DNA of 64,000 bases from Xiphias gladius. Its lineage: Eukaryota > Chordata > Actinopteri > Istiophoriformes > Xiphiidae. Positions 24,090 through 57,474 of the stretch are shown piece after piece (position 1 is the first letter of the stretch; each line of letters begins with the position of its first letter). Below the pieces are notes generated by a model, which saw nothing but the letters and a program-made list of their open reading frames with translations, was not told where the DNA came from and did no database searches. The translations under genes and the position numbers were made by a program. The stretch is taken from assembly GCF_016859285.1 (NCBI RefSeq), contig NC_053416.1:5661001-5725000 (forward strand). Reading direction: 5' to 3'.

Positions 24090-24310
24090 AAAAAAAAAAT
24101 CGTAATTTCCTGAGGCTCAGTGTGACATCTTCAAATTTCTTATTTTGTCTAACAGACCAAAATTTCAAAGATTATTCAGTTTACTATCACATCAGATTAA
24201 AAACTAAAGCAGAAAATCTGAAAAATGCCTGGAGAATTATCGGTGTAGTTCTCGATGAATTGTCTGTCAATCAACTAAATAGATCAAATGAGTAATCAGC
24301 TCTAGCTGCT
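24090..24310 (-). mobile_element. Dispersed repeat, inverted relative to the copy at 29930-30240
   Basis: Reverse-complemented, it aligns loosely with 29930-30240: AAATTTGAAGATGTCAC corresponds to CAATTTCAAGACATCAT, and both contain an ATTGA/AATC-rich terminal part. Both are diverged copies of one family. Confidence 0.45.
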
Positions 24311-24525
24311 TCGGTAATATGATAACAGAGGTAAACCGTCAGGAAGTCTGCAGAAGGTCCACTTGAGGCCTCATGTGAGACTTGACGAATGTTGTCCGCT
24401 TGGACAGCCCTGGACATCTCTTGGAGCGTGAAGAGGTCCAGACATCTGGACTCAGAAGAGGTTGCCTACCTGTTTGCCCTCGGATGTCCGAAGGCATCCG
24501 TGGGCTTTCACAAGGCGGCCGTCGC

Positions 24526-24537
24526 TGTCACGTGACA
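24526..24537. promoter_or_regulatory. 12-bp palindromic E-box TGTCACGTGACA
   Basis: Perfect palindrome containing GTCACGTGAC, the optimal site for USF/TFE-type bHLH-zip proteins. It lies ~1 kb beyond the tecta stop with no promoter evident nearby. Confidence 0.3.
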
Positions 24538-25579
24538 ATCCCCCCTTGTGCGTGACAGCGGCTCCTCCACCGTATTCCGCGAGGCCGCCCTTCCACCTGA
24601 CACACATTCTGTTTGTTCGCATATTTGTCGCCCCGCCTAACTAATATTTGCATACTGAGAGCCACTCACAATGCCGGCGCGATCAAGATAAAGAGAAACG
24701 CTTGTTAATTCCAGGTTGTGAACGCGCAGACCCGGGGGTCAGGCATCATCATCCAGACAATCGCCACCCTGTCTCCTTGCAGCTACGTTCATCATTGCTG
24801 CTACTCTGTATTAGTGATTTGCATTCAGCGGCAATGTTCAGGTCTGACGCAGAAAGCAAAGCGTTTCCTCCCCAGTGTGGAGGTTGGAAAGTGGGACAGG
24901 CATCAAAGGGTTTGTCTTCCACACCAGTGTTCTGGGTTCACGTCCCCAATTTTTCTTACATAATAACTGACTTTCTTGTTAGTTGACCATCCTCTTTCCC
25001 CAAACATAACCATGTGGTTTTAGTTGCTTTACATTAAATATACATTAAACCCTCTGCGTTTTTTAAAACGTGTAGAAAATTTTTTCTCTGGCTTCCTCAA
25101 GTGGGATCATTAAAAAAAAAAAAGACACTTTTGTATGCATCAATGCACTCATTTTCTCTACAAACAATCCAAACCATCAGAATATTCTGAAAGATGTTCT
25201 AATCACACAAATTCTAAATTCTACACATAGTGGCTCTAAGCGACTGACAGTATGCGGGGAAATGCGTGTAGTCTTGTACGTAAATGACGGAGGGAGAGGA
25301 GACGGGGAACACCACGATGTAAAGTGGAGGGGAAAAACTGCGAGTTTCGGCAGGACTGGTCGCCCCCCATGTCTAGAAAGCTGACCTAACCCTCAGCTGC
25401 ACCGATGTTATATCTGGATTCGAAGATTCGTGAATGTACGGTGTACTCTGTCTAGATTTTTCTCACAAGGCACGCGGCCGATCTACTTGGCTAATCAATG
25501 CCGATACTTGGTGCACGGTCGAGTCTCGTTATGCGTCTGATCTGCTTCATTTGCTGCCGCCCTTCGCTCCCGGGGTCTG

Positions 25580-46610
<21,031 letters not shown>

Positions 46611-48217
46611 TTCTTAAAAAAAAAAAAAAAAAAACATACAGAGAGAACAAGGTGAGAGATAATAGTGAATGATCATATTGAAGAATGTTACTTTATTTGT
46701 CTTGCATTTTCTTTAAAGCTAATGGAAATGCGGGCAGACGTGAGTCGTAGGAGAACTTCTCAAACATAGCCGTAAGACAATAGTAGAGGAGGGAGAGGCA
46801 TCAAACCAACATCACATTACTTCTTTAAGATTAGGCTCCCAGGTCTCTCCTGAGGAGCGCTGAAAAGGCCCTTTTATGCATGCCAGAACAATGTCCTAGG
46901 ATCACATTTGCCTTACAGTCCCATGGGAGCGAGTCCCATGTGAACTACAGGCCTCTCTGTGCCTCGGTTTCCTTGCAGATGACCGAACTGGCAAGCTCTG
47001 CTCCGGTGTCTCTGTGTCTGAAGCTGCCAGGCTGCTCAAGATCGCGCTACCACTTCTGTTTGGGAGCCATCCATGCCTTGTTGGCTAAAGGGACAGGAGC
47101 GCAAACACTAATGGCTTTAAGTGAGTAGGTTTGAATTGCCAAGGTCTTTGCAGCAGCTCTTCGGGACTGTTCAGTGCCTGGCTTGGCAAGTTTCCCATTG
47201 GCAAATTAGAGTGCACAGCCAAGTTGGCAGATTTTAGAGTCATATAGCCATATAGAATTTAAACATAATTGTTTAATGAAACGGAATGGAACTACACAAA
47301 AGTTAAAACTGGACCCTTCTGGATCTTGTTAGAAATCCTGCCTTTCTCAATCTGCTTTGTCATCTGTTATAGTGTTACTTTCGACCGAAACTGTCACAAT
47401 TTGAAGTCCTCATCACTATCCCAACATGCATTGTTCATAATCCACCGGTAATGGCGGAGGACTGTTGTAACTGTGGTAACTGATTTAGTGCAACTGTTGG
47501 TTTGTCACCAAATTTAGCCGAATGATTTTTAGGTGATAAAATTAACTGCCAGGGTTTCAAATATTGGCCAATTTATCAAAAATAATGCCGACTAGAAAGT
47601 TTGATCTGACATTTCGAGGATGTGATGAGTGGCTAGCTGGCCTGCTAGCTACCAGCCAGTCAGTGTCCATGGTTGTCCCTGTGAGAACAGGCTTATTCCA
47701 GCAGCCCTTTTATAATTTACCAGGAGCACTGATGTCTCTGTAATGTCTTATTCATAATATATACAGTATTCCTTTTGGAAGATAAACTTAAGTTTTTTGG
47801 TCAAAAAAACTGTCAAAAATCTTTAAAATTAAATAATCTGACACTCTTCGTTTTAGCTGCTCATAGTTGCTATTCACACTTTTAACACAAGCTGTGATGA
47901 GTACATTCATTTTAATTTAAGGGGTTTGTGACCCCTTAACATGAATAAAAGGTTAGGTACCCCTGTATGCAATAATGGAATCACTAGCAACAGAAAAACT
48001 TCTACTAATTAATGATAATGTTGCCATGCAGATTTACATTTTCTAAACCATAACAAATGACCCGCAATATTTGACATACAGGCAAAGTCCATGTTTGCAG
48101 CATTAAAAAGTGCCAAATGAGGAAAGTTCAGATTTCTTCTTTCCATACGGTCAAGTCAATAATATAAATAAAGACACCATTGATGAAATCATGTAGAGGA
48201 GGAAATGATGCACTTAC
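46611..48217 (-). other. tecta: Probable tecta 5' UTR intron
   Basis: Begins left of a candidate UTR exon donor (48212-48217) and ends at a T20 AAG acceptor just before the start codon. The part at ~46.8-47.2 kb is of mixed composition. 47.90-47.97 kb (GGTTTGTGACCCCTTAACAT, GGTTAGGTACCCCTG) resembles the end of another inverted-repeat element. Confidence 0.45.
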
Positions 48218-48490
48218 CTGCCTTCAGAAAACTGACATCTAGCACCTGACAAGTCTAACCTGGCAACCTTCTCACAGCAGTGTCCCATCCACCAGAGGAC
48301 CATCAACAGAGTGGTGGTGGTGGTGGTGATGGCGGGAGTAAAAGGAGGCAGTGGAGGTGATAGCTGCTGAAGTGATGAAGAGATGGGTGTACGTAGAGAA
48401 GTTGGATGTCCAGAGAGAAGAGCTCTTCTTGTTCTGGAGCTGTTCTTTTTCCAATTCCAGCTCCACAAGATTACAAGTAGCAGCAACAAC
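48218..48490 (-). other. tecta: Candidate tecta 5' UTR exon
   Basis: Strong donor AAGGCAG|GTAAGTG on the minus strand. Joining it to the acceptor before the tecta start gives GCAGAAATGG, a good initiation context. The 5' limit is arbitrary. A second donor-like CAG|GTAAAG lies near 48611. The 92-codon open frame here starts with TTG and is not in frame with tecta. Confidence 0.35.
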
Positions 48491-49956
48491 AATCCTAAGG
48501 TTTGTTTCTGGTGTTTAAAATAGTGAAGTCCTTAGAAAAGTGTGGAGATTGAAAAGCTCCTGATGAAGCTGTGGAAGGAGCTTTGACTAAAGAAGCAGGT
48601 GAAAACTTTACCTGGGATAGTGGTGAACTTAATCTGAGATCAGTGTTTGGGGAAGGGGGTAGGTGGGGAGGAGAGGGAAGTTGAGGGGAGGGACAGTGTA
48701 GGAATCTGAGGAAGAGAGCGGGGTGGAAAGAGAGTAATACGTAAGAAGGGGAGAGTGGAGATCGGAGATCAGGAAATAAAGGAAGGAAACACGTTTTAAA
48801 TGTAGGTGAAGAGGAATGTTTTGTACAAAGAGAGGCTCTCATACAGGATGATGTCAAGCCTATTGGGCAGGATCTGTCATTAACACCTGCCATGGTCCAA
48901 ATGATGATAAAATAGGTCTTTGGTGGAAACACTGCGGCTCTTATCTTTTTGGAACAATGACATTTGAATACCAAGGTCTTATTAATGTGTCACTCAGCCT
49001 CCGAAACAGCATTTGAAAATATTCGTTGATAATTTCTTTAAAAATGGGCCATGTATTTTTTTTTTCAGTTGCATTATTTGTACCTTGGCTGGTGTAAAAT
49101 AAGTTTGACTTAGACACTGACTTTGACTTAGTCCTCAATTGTGGTATAAACTTTGCCAGAGTTCACTCAGTACATTTAAAGTTCAGGGCACCGGAGCACA
49201 CCAAACTCACCAAAGTAGTATAGTCTCACTCTGGGGCCTTTATGGAAAAAAAACAGAAACACACACAAAGTCTGAAACCTTGCTTTTCAACCTCTGTAGC
49301 AGGTAAAGTTACAGAATTAAAATGAGTCACTTTTGATACTCTGTGTGCCCCCTTTTTTAAAAAAATTAGGAACAGCCTCATTTATAAGGTTACACAAGAC
49401 ACTTCAATTCCATAGATTCTGGAGAGATAACGAGTGGGAATCTCAGGTGGATCCACACTTATTGGGTCTGGGAAGGAGAGGCCAGTCAGTTGGATCTTTG
49501 TTGCAGTAGGACAGTGGAAGTAATTGGAGAGGCAGGGGGCAAGATGTGTGAAAGACTCCAGGACTGAGGGCAGGCCCTGGGCTCCCATTAAGCAGCATCA
49601 AGGCTCTCTGTGGAGGCTTCTGTTATACCTCCCACGCCTTGTTTTGTAAACGGTCACATAGTCTTAACCAACCTCTGAAAGACAGCGTCACACAAAGAGG
49701 GACAAAAAGAATAAAAAAAAATCAACAGTTACCTACTGGTCCGGGGGAGCTTCCCGATCTAGGGGTTGTGTTTTGGGGTTGTGCAGGGGTTGGAGAAGTG
49801 GGGAAGACCCAGATGGGCAGATACACCTGATTTCTCGCACTTGCACTCTTGCTTTCCCATTCACTGAGACTCAAAACCATTAATTACGAAAATAAAATAT
49901 GATAGGTAACGATAACGCTCCCTTTTTTCTTCTTGAACTTGGGTGGTCAACTTGAA

Positions 49957-49977
49957 GTAATATATATAATATATAAG

Positions 49978-50009
<32 letters not shown>

Positions 50010-50031
50010 AATATATAATATATAATATATA

Positions 50032-50067
<36 letters not shown>

Positions 50068-50080
50068 TACAAACACACCT
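49957..50080. repeat. AT/CATA microsatellite
   Basis: Alternating (TA)n interrupted by single bases, then six to seven CATA units and a final (AT)n. Confidence 0.93.
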
Positions 50081-51359
50081 ATATTATATATATTAATTTT
50101 CATACCGTACTATTTTGCCAGTTTGTATACAAGAATGTACTGTACTAACAGGATAAATGTTGTGCACTAATTGACATCAGTCAAACCAGGACATTGGAGA
50201 GCTACAGCCAATTTTAACTGTGGAAACTTAACAATGAAAAGGCAAAATGTTTGATAGATTTGATAGATTAAAATTTGATACTCAGTTTAACATTTTATTA
50301 AATTGACTCACTCACTTACAGTTTGTCTGCTTAGCTGTGATTGTTAGACATCATGGTATCTGCAGGCTCAATAAATCCAAGAATGCCCCAAATGCTTGTT
50401 GGGTTGTTTAATACCATGTGAAAAAGTGAGTGGAAAGGACCTGAGACCTTGCACTCAGGTTATATAAATGCAATGTCTGAGCACAAAGTTCAACATCAAG
50501 AAACTCCATTCAATGGGGAGCCACCTCAGCCACCTTTAAAAATTGTTTGCAAGGAACAGAGAAATTGCATCAAAGGTTTCTATGCAGCTCAGCAGTACTC
50601 TGTGGGAAAAGGGTCAAAGTATCCAGCATCACAAGTTCTGGAGAATCCATCAAGCCTGACCTTCACAAAGAAGGTTCTGGACTGGATACCTGTTAAGCTC
50701 TGTTCAGCAGTCACCTAATCCACGAAGTGGGCCACTTTAATTCAACCCTTATGCCCAGCGGTTGGCTCTGTCCTGCCTTCCTCTCCTTCTTTTCCATTCA
50801 CAATGGTGAACCTCCCTCCAGTAACCCAAACCTTCTTGCCCCAATGATCCCTTCACGTCACCACATAATAGGCCTGTTCAGCCCCCCTGCCCTAAATCCC
50901 ACTTCATAATGCAATGGGGCACATCAGGGGTAGATCAGAGTACCAACTGCATAGCCAGGTCCTCTTCAAGCAACAAGGTGCTAGGTGTGATCGATACAAT
51001 GCAACCGCATCCTTCCTCCAGTTTCAGTCTGGCCTTGCATTAGTGAATGTATCCAAGCTCAGTGACAGCAGTTGGGTTATGGCCATGTTCTTGGAATGAC
51101 GCATTGTTTGTGAAACGGGTTGGGGTCCACACAGAAAGTGCAGTGACTTTTAAGGAAGGCTCCTTTATGTGCCATGCTCCTTTATGGTCGAGAAACTGAC
51201 ACGTTAAGACTAATGCAGAGTATTTATTTACAATGCCAATATTAAACTCGTTCGAGAAATTCAATATCCATTGGGGTCGATTTCCATGTGGAACCATGTG
51301 GATGTACTTAGGCCTAGTTGTGCAATGACCTAAATGGTCATGTAAACATTCTAACATAC

Positions 51360-51650
51360 ATAGACAATACTAACGTGCTGATGTTTAGTAGGTACAATGT
51401 TTAGCATGTTCACCATCTTATTTTAGCATGTCAGCATGCTAATATTTGTAAATTAGCACTAAACACAAAGTACAGTCAAGGCTGATGAGATTGTCACTAA
51501 TTTTGCAGGTATTTGGTAATAAACCCAAGCACTGGACAATTAAAGTTTTGACTTGATGATGGTGCTAATTAAAAGTTCATTCTCTGGGGAACATGAATAT
51601 CTGTAGCAAATCGGATGGAAATCCATATGATTGTAGATCCCCGTCTGATT
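51360..51650 (+). mobile_element. Dispersed teleost repeat
   Basis: TAGCATGTCAGCATGCTAAT, AATTAGCACTAAACACAAAG, TACAGTCAAGGCTGATGAGA and GATGGTGCTAATTAAAAGTT are phrases I recall from a repeat common in percomorph fishes. Ends not defined. Confidence 0.55.
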
Positions 51651-54129
51651 TTTGTCAGTCAAAATGCTTAAAAATCTTTGAGATCCACCTTTTTTAATTA
51701 ATTACTTTGAGATTTTTATTACCCTTGGAGGGCCGGATTGTTAACCACATCCGTCACCATAAACCCTGTCATCCTACTGGTGTCTTTTTGAATACATTTT
51801 GTGGCTTGGAGTCTGTATGCATGATTTTTTATCATTAATGCTGCTTTTTAAATAGCCTTGCATTTATATGTGATGCGTATACATGTGCGTATAATTATAC
51901 TCTTTCAGTCAGCTGAAAAGTCAAGGGAACATCAAAGACATTACAATACCATGTCAAGGGGGGTCCTGCTGGGGACGGTGTGTTGAGGGGTGTGGGTGGC
52001 ATAGATATACCACACAGGATCAGAGCCATGCTGTTGAGATAGGAGGAGGGGGAAAATAGAAGGAATGCCCCAGAAACAGAACACCGCCTGACATGTATGG
52101 AATGGACCCAAAAAGAGATCTGTAGAGTCCCATGTTCTCCATGGCCAAGTATTCAGTCTGTGAAACAGAGCTGTGCATGCTGGTCACGTGTACATTCCGC
52201 CTTTGACGTGAGTGATTTTGTCACCGAGTTGCCCTACTTCATACCTGCAAACACACCTTCAGCACTTAGGATTGTAATTTCCTTCAATGTTTAGCTGAGT
52301 GGCAGCCTCATTACTTTCTAGTATTGCTGAAGGCCAGGGCAAGTCTGAAAAGAGAAAAAACTAGTTCACATGATGCGTTGTTCTACCACATCTGAAGGAA
52401 TAAGTGTTATGGCAATTTCCGAAAGGCCTGCTGTCATAGAAGGGGGTGAGACATGATAATCCTTCAAATGGCTATGATGGTACACAGAATCTTACCTCGA
52501 AGGAATTCAGGGCATTGCACTCCTTTGTACATATGAAAAGTGACAGAAGCTGTTGTGTGAAGAATGAAAAAAAGAGGGCTGAAGAGAGAGAGGTCCTAAT
52601 CTGGCCTCACCTCGACACACCTGGCCAAAAGCTGCGTAAAGTGGTTGTGCTTGTCAGACAGCTGGTTTTCGGAAAGTGACAAATATCGACGGATGCAGCC
52701 CACCAATTCCACCGCTGGAAAGGTGTGGTGGGAGGGGTTTCAGGTGTTGTTTGACCATCTGACAAGCACTTCAGTTGAGGCAAAATGGCGCCTTAAAACA
52801 CAACTACCAACCAAACAAAGCCAAAAAAAAAAAAAAAACCTCCGTGTATCAACAAAAACATCATCTGAGTGAAGAATAAACCTGTAAACAACGCCGACGG
52901 GAAAACTCCTTTGAAGCGTGCCTTTGTGGGCAATGGCCAGTGTGATGCAAACTTAAGAGTTACGGAACATGGCTGGCAGCAGCAGCAGGGGCACAAACAC
53001 TGTTATTTCTTGCAAAAAGCTGTCCTGATGTCCCATGATCAGACTGTCGAGAGGCAGGGTTGTTTGTGAAGTTGAACAAGTACCAGTTTCAGCATGGGTC
53101 AAAGCAGACCAACAAAAGTGAGAAGAGCACTGAGGGACCTAAATAGAACGTCCTATAGCAAAGGGGGCGTTTGATATACCTCACACTCACATCATTTGAG
53201 TATGGCTGCAGACTCGATTTGTCGGCCCGAACCATAAAAATGCAACACTGTAATAAGCTGGAATAATTATAATTTATTTATTTTAAGAGGAGTGAAAGCA
53301 CCATTATACAGTACAGGTGTAGGATTGGCATGATGATCTCAAGAAAGCAAACAAGACTTTACCATTAAAAATATCAAGGTACACATAAGAAACTACAGAG
53401 AGCAAACATGATATAAATTAAACAACATATACTAAACAGCACAAGGCAAACTGTATTACATCTACCTTATAGATATTTAATTAATAATAATTTTTGTATT
53501 TGGTATTACTGAAGGATAAAGGTGAGGGTGACTGGAGCAGAGTGAAAATTACAAATGCCCATAAACAACTTTGTTTCCCTGAAATGACACATTTCATACG
53601 CATTTTAAAATCAAACATATCAAGAAATATCAGAACATGCAAACAGAAAACAGCAACCAACTTACAAATAGAAACATGATGCTTCATGTTCATCCCATTA
53701 CTTCCCATTTATCCACTCAGTCATAATATCGTATAATGCAAGTGAGTCAAGACAGAAAAATACTAAAAGAGATCTCCAGTTATCTACTACAAAAAGAAAG
53801 TCTGTGTCAGAGGAGCGGTCAGGACAGCACTTTAAGGCTGCCACAAGACGACGGCACCTCAACACATTTTCACATGGTTTTGGTAACGAAAGGGTAAGCT
53901 TCATTCGCTTCATCTGAAGGTAAAATTGGTATAAAAGTACTCAGAGAAACAAGTTTAAATACTTTTCACTTTTCATTAACAAAAACAGTTGATGTTGGAG
54001 TTGCAATGCTCATATGAAGACATGTTTGAGCTATTCGGAGTCAGAACACTGCTAGAAGACATCTCTGCATTCATTGAGCAAAAGGTAGGGAAATACCAAT
54101 AACATATTTCATGTAGAGCCTCTGGTCAG

Positions 54130-54400
54130 CCTGACCTGCCTGTCTTTGGACTGTGGGAGGAAACCAGAGATTCTCTTTGTATGAAGTTATACAACCTTCT
54201 CCAAAAACACTCAGGGTTTGTCAGTCATATGAGAGGCTACCATACACATGTTTCATTACTCGGCAAGGAGATCCTGGATTCTAACCCACTGGCCAGTGGC
54301 ACTGTTTGTGAGTGGAGTTTGCAAGCTCTCCCCATGTTTGTGTAGGTTCAGTTAATTGGAAACTTCCCTATTCCAAGTGTAGCTGTGGTCACAGCCCCCC
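54130..54400. mobile_element. Dispersed repeat with both orientations present
   Basis: The left part has GTCTTTGGACTGTGGGAGGA (reverse orientation) and the right part GAGTGGAGTTTGCAAGCTCT CCCC followed by TGTAGGTTCAGTTAATTGG. These are two segments of a familiar fish repeat, here rearranged head to head. Confidence 0.45.
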
Positions 54401-57020
54401 CCCACTGTAAGGTCCACACATCTCAAAAGGTGATAATAAAGCAAGTTCCAGGAACTTTCAGGTGTTGCCGGCAGTGCTGTAGACGATGACACATCTGCAG
54501 TCGAGCAGCTACAGCAACTACAGCAAACACAACAGCAGTAACCTCCATTTTACTATCGTCTATCGACCAGGACAACCGATACTTTAAAGAATACTGGAGA
54601 ACATTTATTGTCTGTCCAGACCCTCCTTAGTATTTGACGAGGGGAGACCATTCAGAGGTAAAAGGTTTTAGCGATTAGAAATGAAGAGTTGGACTAGATA
54701 TCTCGGCATCTGGTAGAAATGTGAATACAACACACAGCCAAACAGTGTAGGGGAAAAAAATCCTTCCTCACTCTGGCAGTGTATAAACTTGTATCTCATA
54801 TTCACGTGAATGTGAAAAAAACTATACTAAACAAAAACCCCAACAAAAAAAACCCCAAAAAACCAAGAATATCAGCCCCAACTTGTCAACTGCACAACTG
54901 ATTATGGCTGGAACACGCTTCTCTGGATTGCACAAAATCAAACTTGCACAGGGCTTGTAGAGAAAACTTCCCATGGTGATTTCCTTTACAACCACTTTCC
55001 AGCTTTTGGACCCGACTATATACTCAAAATTGCACAGTTTGTGCTAAAAAATATGCATTCGTGATTTTTGTTTTCGATTTTGAACCTGCCTTCATACGGG
55101 TGTTGAAAAAAACAGCCTGCTTGACGCTAAGCTCAGCTCCACACATTAAGATCTGGGAGGTGTGCGTGTTGGATATATAGACAGAAATTATTACATGCAT
55201 CTTCAGAGAACCATAATAATAACTAGCTTTACTTCACCTGCCAAACAAACAGGGCAGGTGGACATGTGTTTTTCTATCTTTATCTTTATCTTTATTTCTA
55301 CTTTATCTTTGTTTTTAGTGTTATTGGTACGTTAGGGGGCCTTTCTGAAGAATGTTCTACCTTTGTTTAAGTACCTTATACTGTTTTTTACCCCTGCCGG
55401 GTGAAATTGCTCTGTTGCAATTATATTGGGGTTTTTTTTTGTACTCCATACCATATAACCATGGTCCTGAGTCAATAAAGACAGAAAGACAGATTTTGAA
55501 AACTGTCGCCAATGTGAACCGATGTAAAAATTCACAACCTTGCATCCTGTGAAACAGCAGACACCAGGAGTGTCAGGTTTGTGAGACGGATTCAAAGGAC
55601 AGATTGAAGTGAATGGGTGAGGGGCAAGATTCCGCTGGGTGAACCCATTCAAACCTAAATCCAAAATACATCGGAAGTGTCCGTGACACAATGGCTGGTG
55701 TGTGGTTATCAAATAGACTGGCCCTCAACATTTCTCAGCTGCCTCTGCAGGGAAAGAGAGTTGCTCCATTCATGGGCTGGACAGCCAGAAGACCTGCAGT
55801 AACTTGAGCATCAACAGGCCTTTTCTCTGTCCCAGACCCAAGCTCACCCGAGACTTGTCTCGTCTTTCTGCCAGAGTACCTTGACTGAGCAGAAGCCATG
55901 TGCTCTGTTTTATCGCCAACACACTGTACTTGTGCATCAGCTCGGGGTTATCTCAGGATATTTAACCAGAGCCATGTGAAGTAGACTGGTCAGGAATAAG
56001 CAGGGAGTGATTTGTCTTACTTATGCACACCATTGTGTTTCCCAAAAACACCATTCTCATCAGTGGACCTACTCTGCTTGAATAAAGGTTAGAAAAATAG
56101 AGCCTCTTCGAACCTGTCATGATCATGACAAGTTCACATATAAATAACATAATAGTTATCTATATGTACTGCAAATGCACACTGTAAATTATTCACCAAC
56201 TCTTGGCAATACCAATATCCACACATTGAAAAGTCATGTGAAGACTTTGTGTTCAGTGAATTTAGATTGGCGGCAATCAAAGGTTCGTTGTTTGCCATTA
56301 TGTTGGCTTTTGATGATTTTTCACCAAATGATTTTCACCATGATTTTTCACCAAAACTGTATAAAATGCTGCATTGTTCACTACTGCCAGTCAACAGGCC
56401 TAATCTTCGACCGACAGAAAGTCAACAGTAAAATGGAGAGAAGACATGAGCTGCTAGTTGTGGTGCAGAAAAGCCAGCCAAGTCACTACAAAAACAAGAT
56501 GAAGAGTGAAACTACACAACAGATATGCAGAAACTGGTATTTTTAAAATCCAAATTTCATCTTAACGTGTAGTATTAATTATGTTTTAAAACCCAATTAT
56601 AACATTTTTCACTACTCAATTAAATATTAATAAGTGCCATGCATGGTGCAGCAGTGTCACCAGCACGTTAAGCAAGCCGGGGGGGGGGGTCATTTCTAAT
56701 CAGACAAACACTAATTATAAAGTGGTTTTAGTTTTAAAATCAATGTGCAATTTGTGCATTCAATTGTATTTATGGCAGCTGTTTTTTCTTTCATAAACAG
56801 CCTTGCACCATATCTGGATTTGCTTAACATTTTTCATAATGAGACGTAAACTGTTATCTTAGCTCAAGGCACTTTAAGGATAAAAATGTGTGACTTGCAC
56901 TCAAGTTACAAACTTTGTGAACATGGAGCTTCTATGTGCAAATATACTATGGTATAAATTTGTTCAATATGGTGGACAGCAAACATCTTTACATTCAAGG
57001 CTGAGAAATATCACCCTTTT

Positions 57021-57026
57021 TTTAAT
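57021..57026 (-). terminator. tbcel: Candidate poly(A) signal of tbcel
   Basis: ATTAAA on the minus strand ~105 bp after the tbcel stop. It is a common variant signal; no canonical AATAAA was found nearer. Confidence 0.3.
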
Positions 57027-57128
57027 CTAAAAAAATAAAATAAAAAATAAAGGCTAAAGTCAAAGCTTAGTATCCAGAAAGTGTCCATTATCTAAAACCC
57101 CTGAAGTTCCATTTGTTTGAAATCAGAT

Positions 57129-57474
57129 TCAAAGACCTGTGGAGCTGCAGCGGCTTTTGACTTTGGGCACCACTAGAATCTCATCCCCATCTCGAATACT
57201 GTAGGAGTGGAGGGCCCGGCAGCCGCACCTCAACTCCTCAGGCCCCAAGACTGAACACATTTCCCGGTTGATGTAGAAAAGCCTGATTCCATTGGTGGGC
57301 AGCTGTAGCAAAGCTCTAAGGTGTTTCTTCAGGTCGCCCACTGTCTGCTCCAGGCGGAGGCTGACTGCCTCCACCCTCTCCCCCCAGCGAACATCCACCA
57401 CGGTGCAGCGGGGGCTCAGGTCCACCTCCGCCAGCGGGGCCAGGTGACCATACTTGGATACAAGGATGTGGTAC
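57129..57474 (-). CDS. tbcel: tbcel last coding exon (ubiquitin-like domain)
   Basis: Encodes [20 protein letters not shown], then the ubiquitin-like fold to [17 protein letters not shown] and a TGA stop at 57129-57131. Confidence 0.93.

Larger units (their letters stand above)
15598..25579. other. Intergenic/3' flank between tecta and usp2, no gene recognised
   Basis: About 10 kb without a frame I can assign. It holds degraded dispersed repeats (listed separately), poly(A) tracts at 16440-16460 and 24081-24097, an isolated exon-like stretch near 16.9 kb and a GC-richer block at ~18.6-19.0 kb. The tecta 3' UTR must begin at its right end, but no convincing poly(A) signal was found close to the stop. 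Confidence 0.6.
48491..57020. other. Intergenic region between tbcel and tecta
   Basis: About 8.5 kb with no protein recognised. Features are an AT microsatellite (49957-50080), a dispersed repeat (51360-51650), a palindromic-type repeat at 54130-54400 and AT-rich sequence. Open frames around 50449-51099 are short and show no recognisable domain. Confidence 0.6.

Noticed and set aside
48214..48492. Minus-strand frame beginning with Leu-rich signal-like sequence upstream of tecta
   Set aside because: It begins at TTG, not ATG, and splicing to the tecta start exon would be out of frame. It is better explained as 5' UTR.
50449..51099. Adjacent short plus-strand frames that might be a transposon remnant
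   Set aside because: No transposase, reverse transcriptase or known motif could be recognised, and no terminal repeats or target duplication were found.
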